32,014 bases of DNA from Rhodobacterales bacterium 32-67-9 (GTDB lineage Bacteria > Pseudomonadota > Alphaproteobacteria > Rhodobacterales > Rhodobacteraceae): the NCBI GenBank assembly GCA_002280515.1, contig NCEA01000051.1, forward strand, positions 1 through 32,014, in the 5' to 3' direction. Of this stretch, positions 15,585 to 22,795 are shown piece by piece; positions within the stretch are counted from its first letter, which is position 1; each line of letters opens with the position of its first letter. The position numbers were made by a program, and so were the translations under genes. The notes under the pieces were generated by a model. The model was not told where the DNA came from. It ran no database searches and was given only the letters and a program-made list of their open reading frames with translations.

Positions 15585-16555
15585 GGATTCATATTCTCGA
15601 CGACTGGTTCGACACGCTGCGCCACCTGCCCTCCTTCGCGCGGCTCGACGGCCATGAGGTGACAGTGTGGACAGACCATGTCACCGATGAAGGCGCGTTG
15701 TCCGACCGCCTGAAGAACGCCGAGGCCCTGGTCCTCTTTCGCGAGCGGACCGCCGTCACCGCGGGACTGCTGGAGAAACTGCCGAACCTGCGACTCATCT
15801 CGCAGCGCAGTGTTTACCCGCACGTTGATGTTCCGGCCTGCACCGCGAACGGCGTGCTCTTGTGCTCGAACATGCATTCCGACACCCCGTCCCATGCCGC
15901 CGCCGAGTTGACCTGGGGGCTGATCCTTGCCGCGATGCGGCAAATTCCGCAGCAGATGGCCAGCTTGCGCGCCGGGCACTGGCAGATGGGGGTCGGCAAG
16001 ACGTTGCGGGGGCGGATGCTCGGGCTCTATGGCTATGGCCGCATCGCCCGGGAGGTCGCGGGATATGCGCGGGCGTTCGGAATGGACGTGCTCTGGTGGG
16101 CGTCAGAGGACGGGCGCTCAAGAGCGTTGGCCGATGGCGAGCCCGTGGCCGAAAGCCGCGAGAGGTTCTTTTCGGCGTCCGATGTGGTCAGCCTGCATGT
16201 CCGCCTGAAACCGGCGACACGCGGCATCATTGGGGCTGCCGATTTCGCGGCGATGCGCCCGGGGGCAGTCTTCGTGAACACCTCGCGGGCGGGCCTCGTC
16301 CAGCCCGGGGCGCTTCTGGAGGCGTTGAACGCCGGACGGCCCGGCATGGCCGCGCTAGACGTGTTCGATACCGAACCGTTGGTCGATCCCGACGACCCGC
16401 TCGTCTCGCACCCCAATGTCATTGCCACGCCCCATATCGGCTATGTGACCGAGGATGAACTGGAGCTTCAGTTCGCCGACATCTATGACCAGATCAACGC
16501 CTACGCGGCAGGCGCACCGATACACATGATCAATCCCGAGGTCTGGAAGGGCTAG
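15581..16555 (+). CDS. D-2-hydroxyacid dehydrogenase family protein
   Basis: 324 aa NAD(P)-dependent oxidoreductase for a D-2-hydroxy acid/2-oxo acid pair. The nucleotide-binding motif GLYGYGRIA is at about 147-155. The catalytic set is seen in order: Arg in SLHVRLKPATRG, Glu in VFDTEPLVDP and His in ATPHIGY. Length is standard. The stop codon lies within a CTAG shared with the stop of the convergent AbrB-type gene. It likely acts on a hydroxy acid made in this pathway; the true substrate cannot be told. Confidence 0.88.
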   Translation: MRIHILDDWFDTLRHLPSFARLDGHEVTVWTDHVTDEGALSDRLKNAEALVLFRERTAVTAGLLEKLPNLRLISQRSVYPHVDVPACTANGVLLCSNMHSDTPSHAAAELTWGLILAAMRQIPQQMASLRAGHWQMGVGKTLRGRMLGLYGYGRIAREVAGYARAFGMDVLWWASEDGRSRALADGEPVAESRERFFSASDVVSLHVRLKPATRGIIGAADFAAMRPGAVFVNTSRAGLVQPGALLEALNAGRPGMAALDVFDTEPLVDPDDPLVSHPNVIATPHIGYVTEDELELQFADIYDQINAYAAGAPIHMINPEVWKG

Positions 16556-17595
16556 TCCTTCCGTACCCCGAGCAGCCGCGCGGCAATCGGCGCGCCGGTG
16601 ATGACCAGGATGATCCGGGTCAGGTGGTGGGTGATGACAAAGCCGAGGTCGGCGCCCGCAACGATGGCAAGCACCGTCATCTCGGCTTGCCCGCCGGGCG
16701 CATAGGCCAGGAACGCCTCGACGGGTGCGGCGAGCCCGGCGAGTGTCACGATCTCGGTGAAGGCGGCGGCGAGCATGGCCAGAAGGAGGATGAAGGCAAC
16801 GCCTGAAACAACGACCTGCCGAAGCTCGCGCAGGGTCACGCCGACGTAGTAGACGCCGATCCCCATGCCGATGAAGAACTGCGCGGCGAGGATCGCCTCT
16901 TTCGGCGGGCGGATGTGGATCCATCCGGCAAGCGAGAACACCGCCGCCACGATCATCGGCCCGAGAATCGAAGCACCGAAGAGCCCGACGCGCTCGCCCC
17001 CCTTCCAGCCGACAAGAGCCGCGACCGTCATCAGCGCAAGTTCCTTCAGCGGGATCGTCGCCGCCGGGGAACCGATCGGGTTGGTCAGGCTGACGCCATA
17101 AAGCTGGGTCAACAGGACGGGGGCGATGGTGACGATGATCAGGACCCGGGTGGCATGGACCAGCGACAGGGTGCGGACATTGCCACCCGCCGCCTCGCCA
17201 AAGATGACCATGTCCTGCAACCCGCCCGGCATCGCGGAATAGAACGACGTCACCGGATCGAAGCCGCAAATGCGGTTGAAGAACGGGACGCCAATCAGGG
17301 CGATCAGAACGATATAGACCGGAATAAGCGCCACCGACGCCGCCATCAGCGGCAATTGGTGCAGAAGCGCCGGCGTGATCGAGGCGCCAACGGCGACGCC
17401 AAGAATCGTCCGCGCGGCGACAGAAATCTGACCGAGCCCCTTCAGCGGGGCGCCGATCAGGGCGGCGATCAGACAGGCGGCCATCGGCCCGAAAAGAAAG
17501 GGCAGCGGCAGCCCCGCAAGCACGAAGGTTGTCGTGCCCAACGCTGCCAACGCCACGGTCATGATGCGCGACGGAAGTCGCTGGAGCGGGTTCAT
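16552..17595 (-). CDS. AbrB-duplication family membrane protein
   Basis: 347 aa, very hydrophobic, about ten membrane segments in two similar halves (LPLPFLFGPMAACLIAAL in the first half and a related LFGASILGPMIVAA in the second). This is the AbrB/YkrP family (often labelled ammonia monooxygenase or AbrB regulator), thought to be transport-related and unrelated to the DNA-binding AbrB. The ATG at 17595 has AGGGA upstream and begins the homology. It is divergent from gntR across a region with the operator repeats, so it is likely under GntR control and may export or import an intermediate. Confidence 0.82.
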   Translation of the reverse strand: MNPLQRLPSRIMTVALAALGTTTFVLAGLPLPFLFGPMAACLIAALIGAPLKGLGQISVAARTILGVAVGASITPALLHQLPLMAASVALIPVYIVLIALIGVPFFNRICGFDPVTSFYSAMPGGLQDMVIFGEAAGGNVRTLSLVHATRVLIIVTIAPVLLTQLYGVSLTNPIGSPAATIPLKELALMTVAALVGWKGGERVGLFGASILGPMIVAAVFSLAGWIHIRPPKEAILAAQFFIGMGIGVYYVGVTLRELRQVVVSGVAFILLLAMLAAAFTEIVTLAGLAAPVEAFLAYAPGGQAEMTVLAIVAGADLGFVITHHLTRIILVITGAPIAARLLGVRKD

Positions 17596-17617
17596 CTCGG
17601 TCCCTTCCCGTTCGAGC

Positions 17618-17646
17618 TTGACGTGTCCTGCATCCCTTTGTATGCA
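17618..17646 (+). promoter_or_regulatory. Putative gntR promoter
   Basis: TTGACG at 17618-17623, 17-base spacer, TATGCA at 17641-17646. The -10 overlaps operator site 2, which fits autoregulation. Consensus match only; no transcription data. Confidence 0.4.
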
Positions 17647-17665
17647 ATTGGATACATAATGACAA
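17637..17665 (-). promoter_or_regulatory. Putative promoter of the AbrB-family gene
   Basis: Read on the minus strand: TTGTCA (17665-17660), 17-base spacer, TACAAA (17642-17637). The operator GTAT-N8-ATAC lies almost wholly within this promoter, so repressor binding would exclude RNA polymerase. Prediction by consensus. Confidence 0.4.
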
Positions 17666-17675
17666 GCGATGTATC
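17639..17675. promoter_or_regulatory. GntR operator region (site 2), three half-sites
   Basis: TGTAT (17639-17643), N8, ATACA (17652-17656) matches site 1. The right half is part of GATACAT (17651-17657), which is an exact inverted repeat of ATGTATC at 17669-17675. Two overlapping operators therefore share a central half-site, between the divergent AbrB-family and gntR genes. Confidence 0.6.
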
Positions 17676-17686
17676 GCGAGGCTGAT

Positions 17687-18361
17687 ATGACCGACGCTCC
17701 CGAAATCGAGGATGGCCCGCAGGGCAACAGCGCGTATCGCCGCTTGCTGGAAGAGATCGGTAGCGGCGACCTTCTTCCCGGTGCGCGGCTGCGCGAAACC
17801 GAACTGGCGGAACGGTTCGGGATCAGTCGCACGCCCGTCCGCGAAGCGATTCGCCAGCTGGAGTCCGATGGACTCGTCGCCCACATGCCACGTCAGGGCG
17901 CCACGATCCGGGTGCTCGACTACACAGAGGTGATGGAACTCTACGAAATGCGTGCCGTGCTGGAAGGCACCGCCGCCCGCCTTGCCGCCCGGGCCGCGTC
18001 CGATCTGGAGCTTGATGAGCTTGCCGCGCTGAACGACGAACTCGCCAAGGCGCGCGACGTGCGCTCGGCCTACGAGCTCAATCGCCAGTTCCACATGACC
18101 CTGCTCGACGCCGCGAAGAATCGCTATCTGATCAAATCGGTGAACGCGCTGCAAAAGACGTTGCTGATCATTGGAACGTCAACGCTTGCCGAGGCGGATC
18201 GGGCAAAGCAGGCGTTCAAGGAACACGCCGACCTGCTGGTGGCGCTGAAGGCCCGCGATGGGACGCGGGCCGAGGCGTTGATGCGGGCGCATATCGAGGC
18301 GGCGCACCGGGTTCGGCTCAAGGCCATGCGCGGCCGTGAACGCCCCATCGACGCGATCTAG
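17687..18361 (+). CDS. GntR-family (FCD) transcriptional regulator
   Basis: 224 aa: winged helix-turn-helix at about 15-80 (LRETELAERFGISRTPVREAIRQLESDGLV) and an all-helical FCD ligand domain at about 85-215, with the usual metal/ligand His positions (RQFHMTLLDAA, EHADLLVAL, HIEAAHR). The ATG at 17687 is chosen because GCGAGG lies a few bases upstream and the ATG at 17669 sits inside an operator arm without a ribosome site. FCD regulators commonly bind organic acids as effectors; here a tricarboxylate pathway intermediate is likely. tcuA follows 15 bases downstream, so it may be co-transcribed. Confidence 0.92.
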   Translation: MTDAPEIEDGPQGNSAYRRLLEEIGSGDLLPGARLRETELAERFGISRTPVREAIRQLESDGLVAHMPRQGATIRVLDYTEVMELYEMRAVLEGTAARLAARAASDLELDELAALNDELAKARDVRSAYELNRQFHMTLLDAAKNRYLIKSVNALQKTLLIIGTSTLAEADRAKQAFKEHADLLVALKARDGTRAEALMRAHIEAAHRVRLKAMRGRERPIDAI

Positions 18362-18376
18362 GAAGCGGAACAGCAC

Positions 18377-19762
18377 ATGAACTCAGGTTCCCTGAATGGC
18401 CCTTGGGATATCGTCATCGTTGGCGGCGGCAACGCGGCCCTTTGCGCCGCGATTACAGCCGCAGAAGCTGGCGCGCGCGCCCTGATCCTCGAATCCGCGC
18501 CCAAACCCTACCGCGGCGGTAACAGCCGCCACACGCGCAACTTCCGCTGCATGCATCAAGGCCCGCTTTCGGTGCTGACCGACAGCTACGGCGAGGACGA
18601 GTATTTCGACGACCTGATGCTGGTCACCAAGGGCAAGACCGACGAGCCGTTGGCGCGTCTCGCGATCCGGTCTTCCGAGGACTGCCTGCCGTGGATGGAG
18701 GCGCATGGCGTACGGTTCCAGCCGTCTCTCTCCGGCACGCTGTCGCTTTCGCGGACCAACGCCTTTTTCCTCGGCGGCGGCAAGGCGCTGGTGAACGCTT
18801 ACTATAACACCGCCGAGGATCTGGGTGTCACCGTCGCCTATGATGCCGAGGTGACGCACATGCATCTCGAGGGCGACCAGTTCACGCATCTTGAGGCGCG
18901 GATTGTCCGCATCGAGGCGCGCGCGGCGGTTCTGGCCTCGGGCGGGTTCCAGTCGAACCTCGAATGGCTCACCCGTGCCTGGGGGCCGGCGGCGGCGAAT
19001 TTCCTGATCCGGGGAACGCCCTACAACCGGGGCGTCGTGCTGCGCGACATGCTCGACCAGGGCTGCGAGAGCGTCGGCGATCCGACCCAGTGCCACGCCG
19101 TCGCCATCGACGGGCGCGCCCCGAAATTCGACGGCGGCATTGTCACCCGGCTGGACTGCGTGCCCTTCTCCATCGTCGTCAACCGCGACGCGGAGCGGTT
19201 CTATGACGAAGGCGAGGATGTCTGGCCCAAGCGCTACGCGATCTGGGGGCGGCTGGTCGCCGGTCAGCCCGGCCAGGTCGGCTATGCGATCATCGACGCC
19301 AAGTCCATCGACCTCTTCATGCCGTCGGTCTTTCCGCCGAACCGTGCCGACACGATCGAGGAGCTGGGTGCGCAGATGGGTCTCGACGGGGCGAGGCTTG
19401 CCGCAACCGTCGCCGGTTTCAACGCCGCCTGCCGCCCGGGCAGCTTCCATCCGACCGAACTGGACGGCCTGTCGACCGATGGGCTTGCCCCGGCAAAGTC
19501 AAATTGGGCACGGCCGCTCGATACACCGCCCTATTACGGCTACCAGCTGCGCCCCGGCGTGACCTTCACCTATCTCGGGCTCAAGGTCTCGGACCGTGCG
19601 CAGGTGCATACCGCCCGAGGCCCGGTCAGGAACCTCTGGGCGGCGGGGGAGATCATGGCGGGCTCTATCCTCGGCCAGGGCTATCTCGCCGGGTTCGGCA
19701 TGACCATCGGAACCGTCTTCGGACGTATCGCGGGCCGGGAGGCCGCAGCCCATGTCAACTGA
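18377..19762 (+). CDS. tcuA: FAD-dependent tricarballylate dehydrogenase
   Basis: 461 aa flavoprotein of the succinate dehydrogenase/fumarate reductase family. N-terminal FAD site VGGGNAAL at 15-22 with the acidic residue ending the second strand (Glu39), then the RGGNSRHTRNFR loop near residue 46 that is typical for TcuA. The C-terminal FAD segment is NLWAAGEIMAGSILGQGYLAGFGMTIGTVFG. In Salmonella, TcuA oxidises tricarballylate to cis-aconitate and passes electrons to TcuB; the overlapping tcuB gene here supports the same role. A related tricarboxylic acid as substrate cannot be excluded. Confidence 0.9.
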   Translation: MNSGSLNGPWDIVIVGGGNAALCAAITAAEAGARALILESAPKPYRGGNSRHTRNFRCMHQGPLSVLTDSYGEDEYFDDLMLVTKGKTDEPLARLAIRSSEDCLPWMEAHGVRFQPSLSGTLSLSRTNAFFLGGGKALVNAYYNTAEDLGVTVAYDAEVTHMHLEGDQFTHLEARIVRIEARAAVLASGGFQSNLEWLTRAWGPAAANFLIRGTPYNRGVVLRDMLDQGCESVGDPTQCHAVAIDGRAPKFDGGIVTRLDCVPFSIVVNRDAERFYDEGEDVWPKRYAIWGRLVAGQPGQVGYAIIDAKSIDLFMPSVFPPNRADTIEELGAQMGLDGARLAATVAGFNAACRPGSFHPTELDGLSTDGLAPAKSNWARPLDTPPYYGYQLRPGVTFTYLGLKVSDRAQVHTARGPVRNLWAAGEIMAGSILGQGYLAGFGMTIGTVFGRIAGREAAAHVN

Positions 19763-20816
19763 CCTCATCGCAGAAGCCCGCCGTCAGACCGAGATCTGCA
19801 ATGCCTGCCGCTACTGCGAAGGCTTCTGCTCGGTCTTCCCGGCCCTCACGCGCAACAAGGTCTTTGCGGATGGCGACATCACGCACCTCGCGAACCTCTG
19901 CCACAACTGCCGGGGTTGCTACTATTCCTGCCAGTATACCGAACCACACGAGTTCGCGCTGAACTTCCCCGCCGCGCTCGCCGAGGTGCGGCAGGAAAGC
20001 TGGGAACGGCACGCCTGGCCGCGCCCGCTCGCCCGGCTCTTCCATGAAAGTGGCGTGGCCATCGCGGCGGTTCTGGTCGCGGGCCTCGCCTTCCTCTTCG
20101 GGATGCTTCAGACCTTGCGCCCCGAAAGCGGGGCCGGTTTCTACGCCTATCTCGCACACGGGGCGCTGGTCACACTGTTCCTGCCCGCTTTCCTTCTGCC
20201 GCTCGCCTCGGTTGCGATCAGTCTGAGGTCCTATTGGCGCGAGATCGGTGGCGGGCGGCTTGGCTGGCGCGACATTCGCGGCGCTGCCGCCTCGGCGGCG
20301 CGGTTGAAGAACCTCGACGGCGGGCAGGGTCAGGGCTGCAACTTTGAACGGGCGGATCGCTATTCCGACCGGCGCCGCTGGTTCCATCAGGCGGTCATGT
20401 ACGGCTTCCTTCTGTGCTTCGCCGCGACGAGCGCCGGCACGGTGCTGCACTACGTGGTCGCCATGCCCGCGCCCTACGGGCCATTCAGCCTGCCGAAATT
20501 GCTGGGCGTGCCGGGCGGCATCCTGCTGACCGTCGGCTGCGCGGGCCTCGCATGGCTCAAGACCAAGGCCGATCCCGCGCTCGGCGCGGCCCGCGTCTGG
20601 GGCGGCGAGATGGCCTTTGTCGCGCTGCTCGGCGCCACCGGGGCGACCGGCCTCGCGCTCTATGCCGCGACCGGCACTGCTGCGGTTCCGGCCCTCCTGG
20701 CGATCCATCTCGGATGCGTGCTGGCCTTCTTCCTGCTCTTGCCCTTCACCAAGATGATCCACGGCTTCTACCGCTTCGCGACCCTCGTGGTAGAAGAGCA
20801 GAAACGTCGTGCCTAG
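19752..20816 (+). CDS. tcuB: Tricarballylate utilisation membrane iron-sulfur protein
   Basis: 354 aa. The N-terminal part has two four-Cys motifs for [4Fe-4S] clusters: Cys16, 19, 22, 26 (CNACRYCEGFC) and Cys50, 53, 56, 60 (CHNCRGCYYSC), followed by the conserved QYTEPHEFALN. Membrane helices follow (about 98-118, 130-155, 210-235, 245-265, 285-305, 312-335) with several His as possible heme ligands. TcuB reoxidises the FADH2 of TcuA and passes electrons to the quinone pool. The ATG overlaps the tcuA end by 11 bases, which fits stoichiometric production. Confidence 0.9.
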   Translation: MSTDLIAEARRQTEICNACRYCEGFCSVFPALTRNKVFADGDITHLANLCHNCRGCYYSCQYTEPHEFALNFPAALAEVRQESWERHAWPRPLARLFHESGVAIAAVLVAGLAFLFGMLQTLRPESGAGFYAYLAHGALVTLFLPAFLLPLASVAISLRSYWREIGGGRLGWRDIRGAAASAARLKNLDGGQGQGCNFERADRYSDRRRWFHQAVMYGFLLCFAATSAGTVLHYVVAMPAPYGPFSLPKLLGVPGGILLTVGCAGLAWLKTKADPALGAARVWGGEMAFVALLGATGATGLALYAATGTAAVPALLAIHLGCVLAFFLLLPFTKMIHGFYRFATLVVEEQKRRA

Positions 20817-20846
20817 TCCCCCAAACCCCGAACAGCGAGACCCGAA

Positions 20847-21926
20847 ATGAAAGTCGCCTTCATGCCCGGAGACGGGATCGGCCCCGAGATCTCTGCCGCG
20901 GCCCGGTTGGTTCTGGATGCCGCCGACCGCCTCTTCGGCCTCGGCTTCAGCTATTCCGAGATCGAGATCGGGTTCGACGCCCTGAAAAAATACGGCTCGA
21001 CCCTGCCGGAGGACTCGTTTGCCAAGGCACGGGACGCCGATGCGCTGATCCTCGGGCCCGTCTCGCACCTGGACTATCCGCCCCGCGATCAGGGCGGTCT
21101 GAACCCCTCGGGCGAGCTTCGCAAGCGTCTCGACCTCTATGCGAACATCCGGCCGGCGGCGACACGGAAGGGATTGACGTCCGCAACCGGCGCCGAATTC
21201 GACCTGGTGATCTACCGGGAGAACACCGAGGGTTTCTATGCAGATCGCTGCATGCACAGCGGGAGCGGCGAAGTGCAGGTGACGGCCGATGTAGCAATAT
21301 CCATGCGGCGCATCACACGCCACGCATCGGTGCGGATCGCCGAAGCGGCCTTTGCAGGGGCGATGCAGCGGCGCAGGAAGGTGACCGCGGTGCACAAGCA
21401 AAACGTGCTCAAGGTTACTGACGGGCTATTCCTGTCCTGCTGCCGGGAAGTTGCGGCGCGGCACCCCGAGGTCGCCTACGACGAGCTTCTCATCGACGCG
21501 GCCTGCGCGCATTTCGTGCGCCGCCCGGGATCCTTCGACGTGGTCTGCACGACCAACATGTTCGGCGATATCCTGTCGGACCTCGCGTCAGAGCTCTCGG
21601 GAAGCCTCGGCCTCGCCGCTTCGCTCAATGCGGGTGACGGGGTTGCCATGGCCCAGGCCCAGCACGGCTCGGCCCCGGACATCGCCGGGAAAGGCGTCGC
21701 CAACCCCGCTTCTCTGATCGGATCGAGTGGGATGCTTCTGGAATGGCTGGGTGCACAGCGTCAGCGCGCGGATCTGGCCAATGCCGGACGAGCGGTCCTG
21801 AATGCTCTGGACTCGACCGTCGCCAACCCTTCCACACGAACCCGCGATCTAGGCGGAGACCTCGATACGCTTGGCTTTGCCCAAGCCGTGGCTGACGGCT
21901 TGCGAAAGCTGCCACGGTCTGTCTGA
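20847..21926 (+). CDS. Isocitrate/isopropylmalate dehydrogenase family protein
   Basis: 359 aa beta-decarboxylating dehydrogenase. Seen: MPGDGIGPEI at 6-15, substrate region NPSGELRKRLDLYANIRP, catalytic Tyr in YRENTEGFYADR, catalytic Lys in VHKQNVLK, metal-binding Asp in LIDAACAHF and FGDILSDLASELSG, and the NAD-type HGSAPDIAGKGVANP motif. The substrate segment lacks the SxN pattern of isocitrate dehydrogenase, so the substrate is probably another malate- or isocitrate-like acid. It lies 30 bases after tcuB and is the last gene of this run before IS debris. Confidence 0.88.
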   Translation: MKVAFMPGDGIGPEISAAARLVLDAADRLFGLGFSYSEIEIGFDALKKYGSTLPEDSFAKARDADALILGPVSHLDYPPRDQGGLNPSGELRKRLDLYANIRPAATRKGLTSATGAEFDLVIYRENTEGFYADRCMHSGSGEVQVTADVAISMRRITRHASVRIAEAAFAGAMQRRRKVTAVHKQNVLKVTDGLFLSCCREVAARHPEVAYDELLIDAACAHFVRRPGSFDVVCTTNMFGDILSDLASELSGSLGLAASLNAGDGVAMAQAQHGSAPDIAGKGVANPASLIGSSGMLLEWLGAQRQRADLANAGRAVLNALDSTVANPSTRTRDLGGDLDTLGFAQAVADGLRKLPRSV

Positions 21927-22045
21927 CCAGGCTGCGAAAACATCGAGGAGCGGCAATTCAATGTGCCGCCGCCGCACTCAAGCATGCCTGACCGGCAAGA
22001 CCCGCGATCTACCCTCCGCATCCAGTGCAACGAAAATGAAGGCCG
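21927..22045. other. Spacer between dehydrogenase gene and IS3 relic
   Basis: About 120 bases with no gene or clear terminator after the dehydrogenase stop. It probably marks where the IS3 relic or a deletion removed the original downstream sequence. Confidence 0.4.
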
Positions 22046-22357
22046 CTTCGATCAGAGGCGGGCATCAAGCTTTCGGTGGGCAGCGTCGGCGACAGCCGTG
22101 ACAACGCACTCGCCGAGACGATCAAGGGCCCGTTCAAAGCCGAGGTCATCCACCGTCGCGGCCCGTGGCGCAGCTTCGGGGGCGTCGAATATGCCACCCT
22201 CGAATCGGTCGATTGGTTCAACAAACGCCGCCTGCTGGAATCCATCGGAAACATCCGGCCGGCAGTGGCCGAAGCGAGTTACCACGCTGCTCAGGAAACG
22301 TAGTCTCAAGCTGTGCAACAAACCGAAATCAGCCTCAGGAAACCCCGACGCGGTTCG
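22046..22357 (+). pseudogene. IS3-family transposase OrfB, C-terminal remnant
   Basis: From about 22046 one frame reads EAGIKLSVGSVGDSRDNALAETIKG, then KAEVIHRRGPWRSF ... LESVDWFNKRRLLESIGNIRPA, ending at TAG 22303. This is the C-terminal fifth of an IS3-family DDE transposase, containing the region of the last catalytic Glu (ALAET). No matching N-terminal half exists upstream. The right flank (about 22327-22357, CAGCCTCAGGAAACCCCGACG) resembles the terminal inverted repeat of such elements. Inactive relic. Confidence 0.8.
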
Positions 22358-22413
22358 GGCCGGTGGCTAAGCGGTCATCATCGTCGTGCAGAGCTGCCGC
22401 TGACCAATGCATC

Positions 22414-22446
22414 TTGATGCTTGAACATCAATACTGATATTTGATA
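22414..22446. promoter_or_regulatory. TTGAT inverted repeats upstream of the XRE gene
   Basis: TTGATG (22414-22419) and CATCAA (22426-22431) form a perfect inverted repeat with a 6-base gap. A third half-site TTGATA is at 22441-22446. They lie 53-85 bases upstream of the regulator start in a short AT-rich patch, which suggests an operator for the XRE protein itself. TTGAAC (22421) with ATACAT (22444) at a 17-base spacing could be the promoter they cover. Confidence 0.5.
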
Positions 22447-22498
22447 CATCTAAACCGATGCGATGCGCTACAGATGGCGCAGTCGATCCGGAATCACG

Positions 22499-22795
22499 AT
22501 GATCACAGGTCCACAGGTCAGGGCTGCGCGAATGCTTCTGGGAGTTGACCAGAAGCGGCTTGCGGAGCTTGCCGGCGTGTCCGTGCCGACGATCCAGCGG
22601 ATGGAGGCGAAGGCCGGCACCGTGGGCGGGGCGGTCGAGAGCCTGACAAGGGTGGTCGAGGCCATCGAGCGCGCCGGTGTCGAACTCATCGCCGAGGGCG
22701 CCGAAAGCCGTGGCGTCGGCCGTGGTGTCCGACTCCTCCAGCCGGCTGAAGGCCGGCGCGGCGACGCCGGTGAACCGACCGGAGGCGCGGAATGA
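22499..22795 (+). CDS. XRE-family helix-turn-helix regulator
   Basis: 98 aa. A Cro/CI-type helix-turn-helix covers about residues 3-60 (ITGPQVRAARMLLGVDQKRLAELAGVSVPTIQRMEAK). The C-terminal tail (about 70-98) is Gly/Ala/Arg-rich and likely disordered. The ATG at 22499 directly begins the domain; an earlier in-frame ATG at 22463 adds 12 unconserved residues. The stop overlaps the hyfB-like ATG (ATGA), so regulator and membrane complex are translationally coupled. Upstream TTGAT repeats suggest autoregulation. The signal sensed is unknown. Confidence 0.82.
   Translation: MITGPQVRAARMLLGVDQKRLAELAGVSVPTIQRMEAKAGTVGGAVESLTRVVEAIERAGVELIAEGAESRGVGRGVRLLQPAEGRRGDAGEPTGGAE

Noticed and set aside
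16355-18154. A 599-codon minus-strand open frame crossing the AbrB-family gene, the divergent promoters and gntR.
   Set aside because: It runs through operators and three real gene regions in wrong frames, and its composition is not protein-like.
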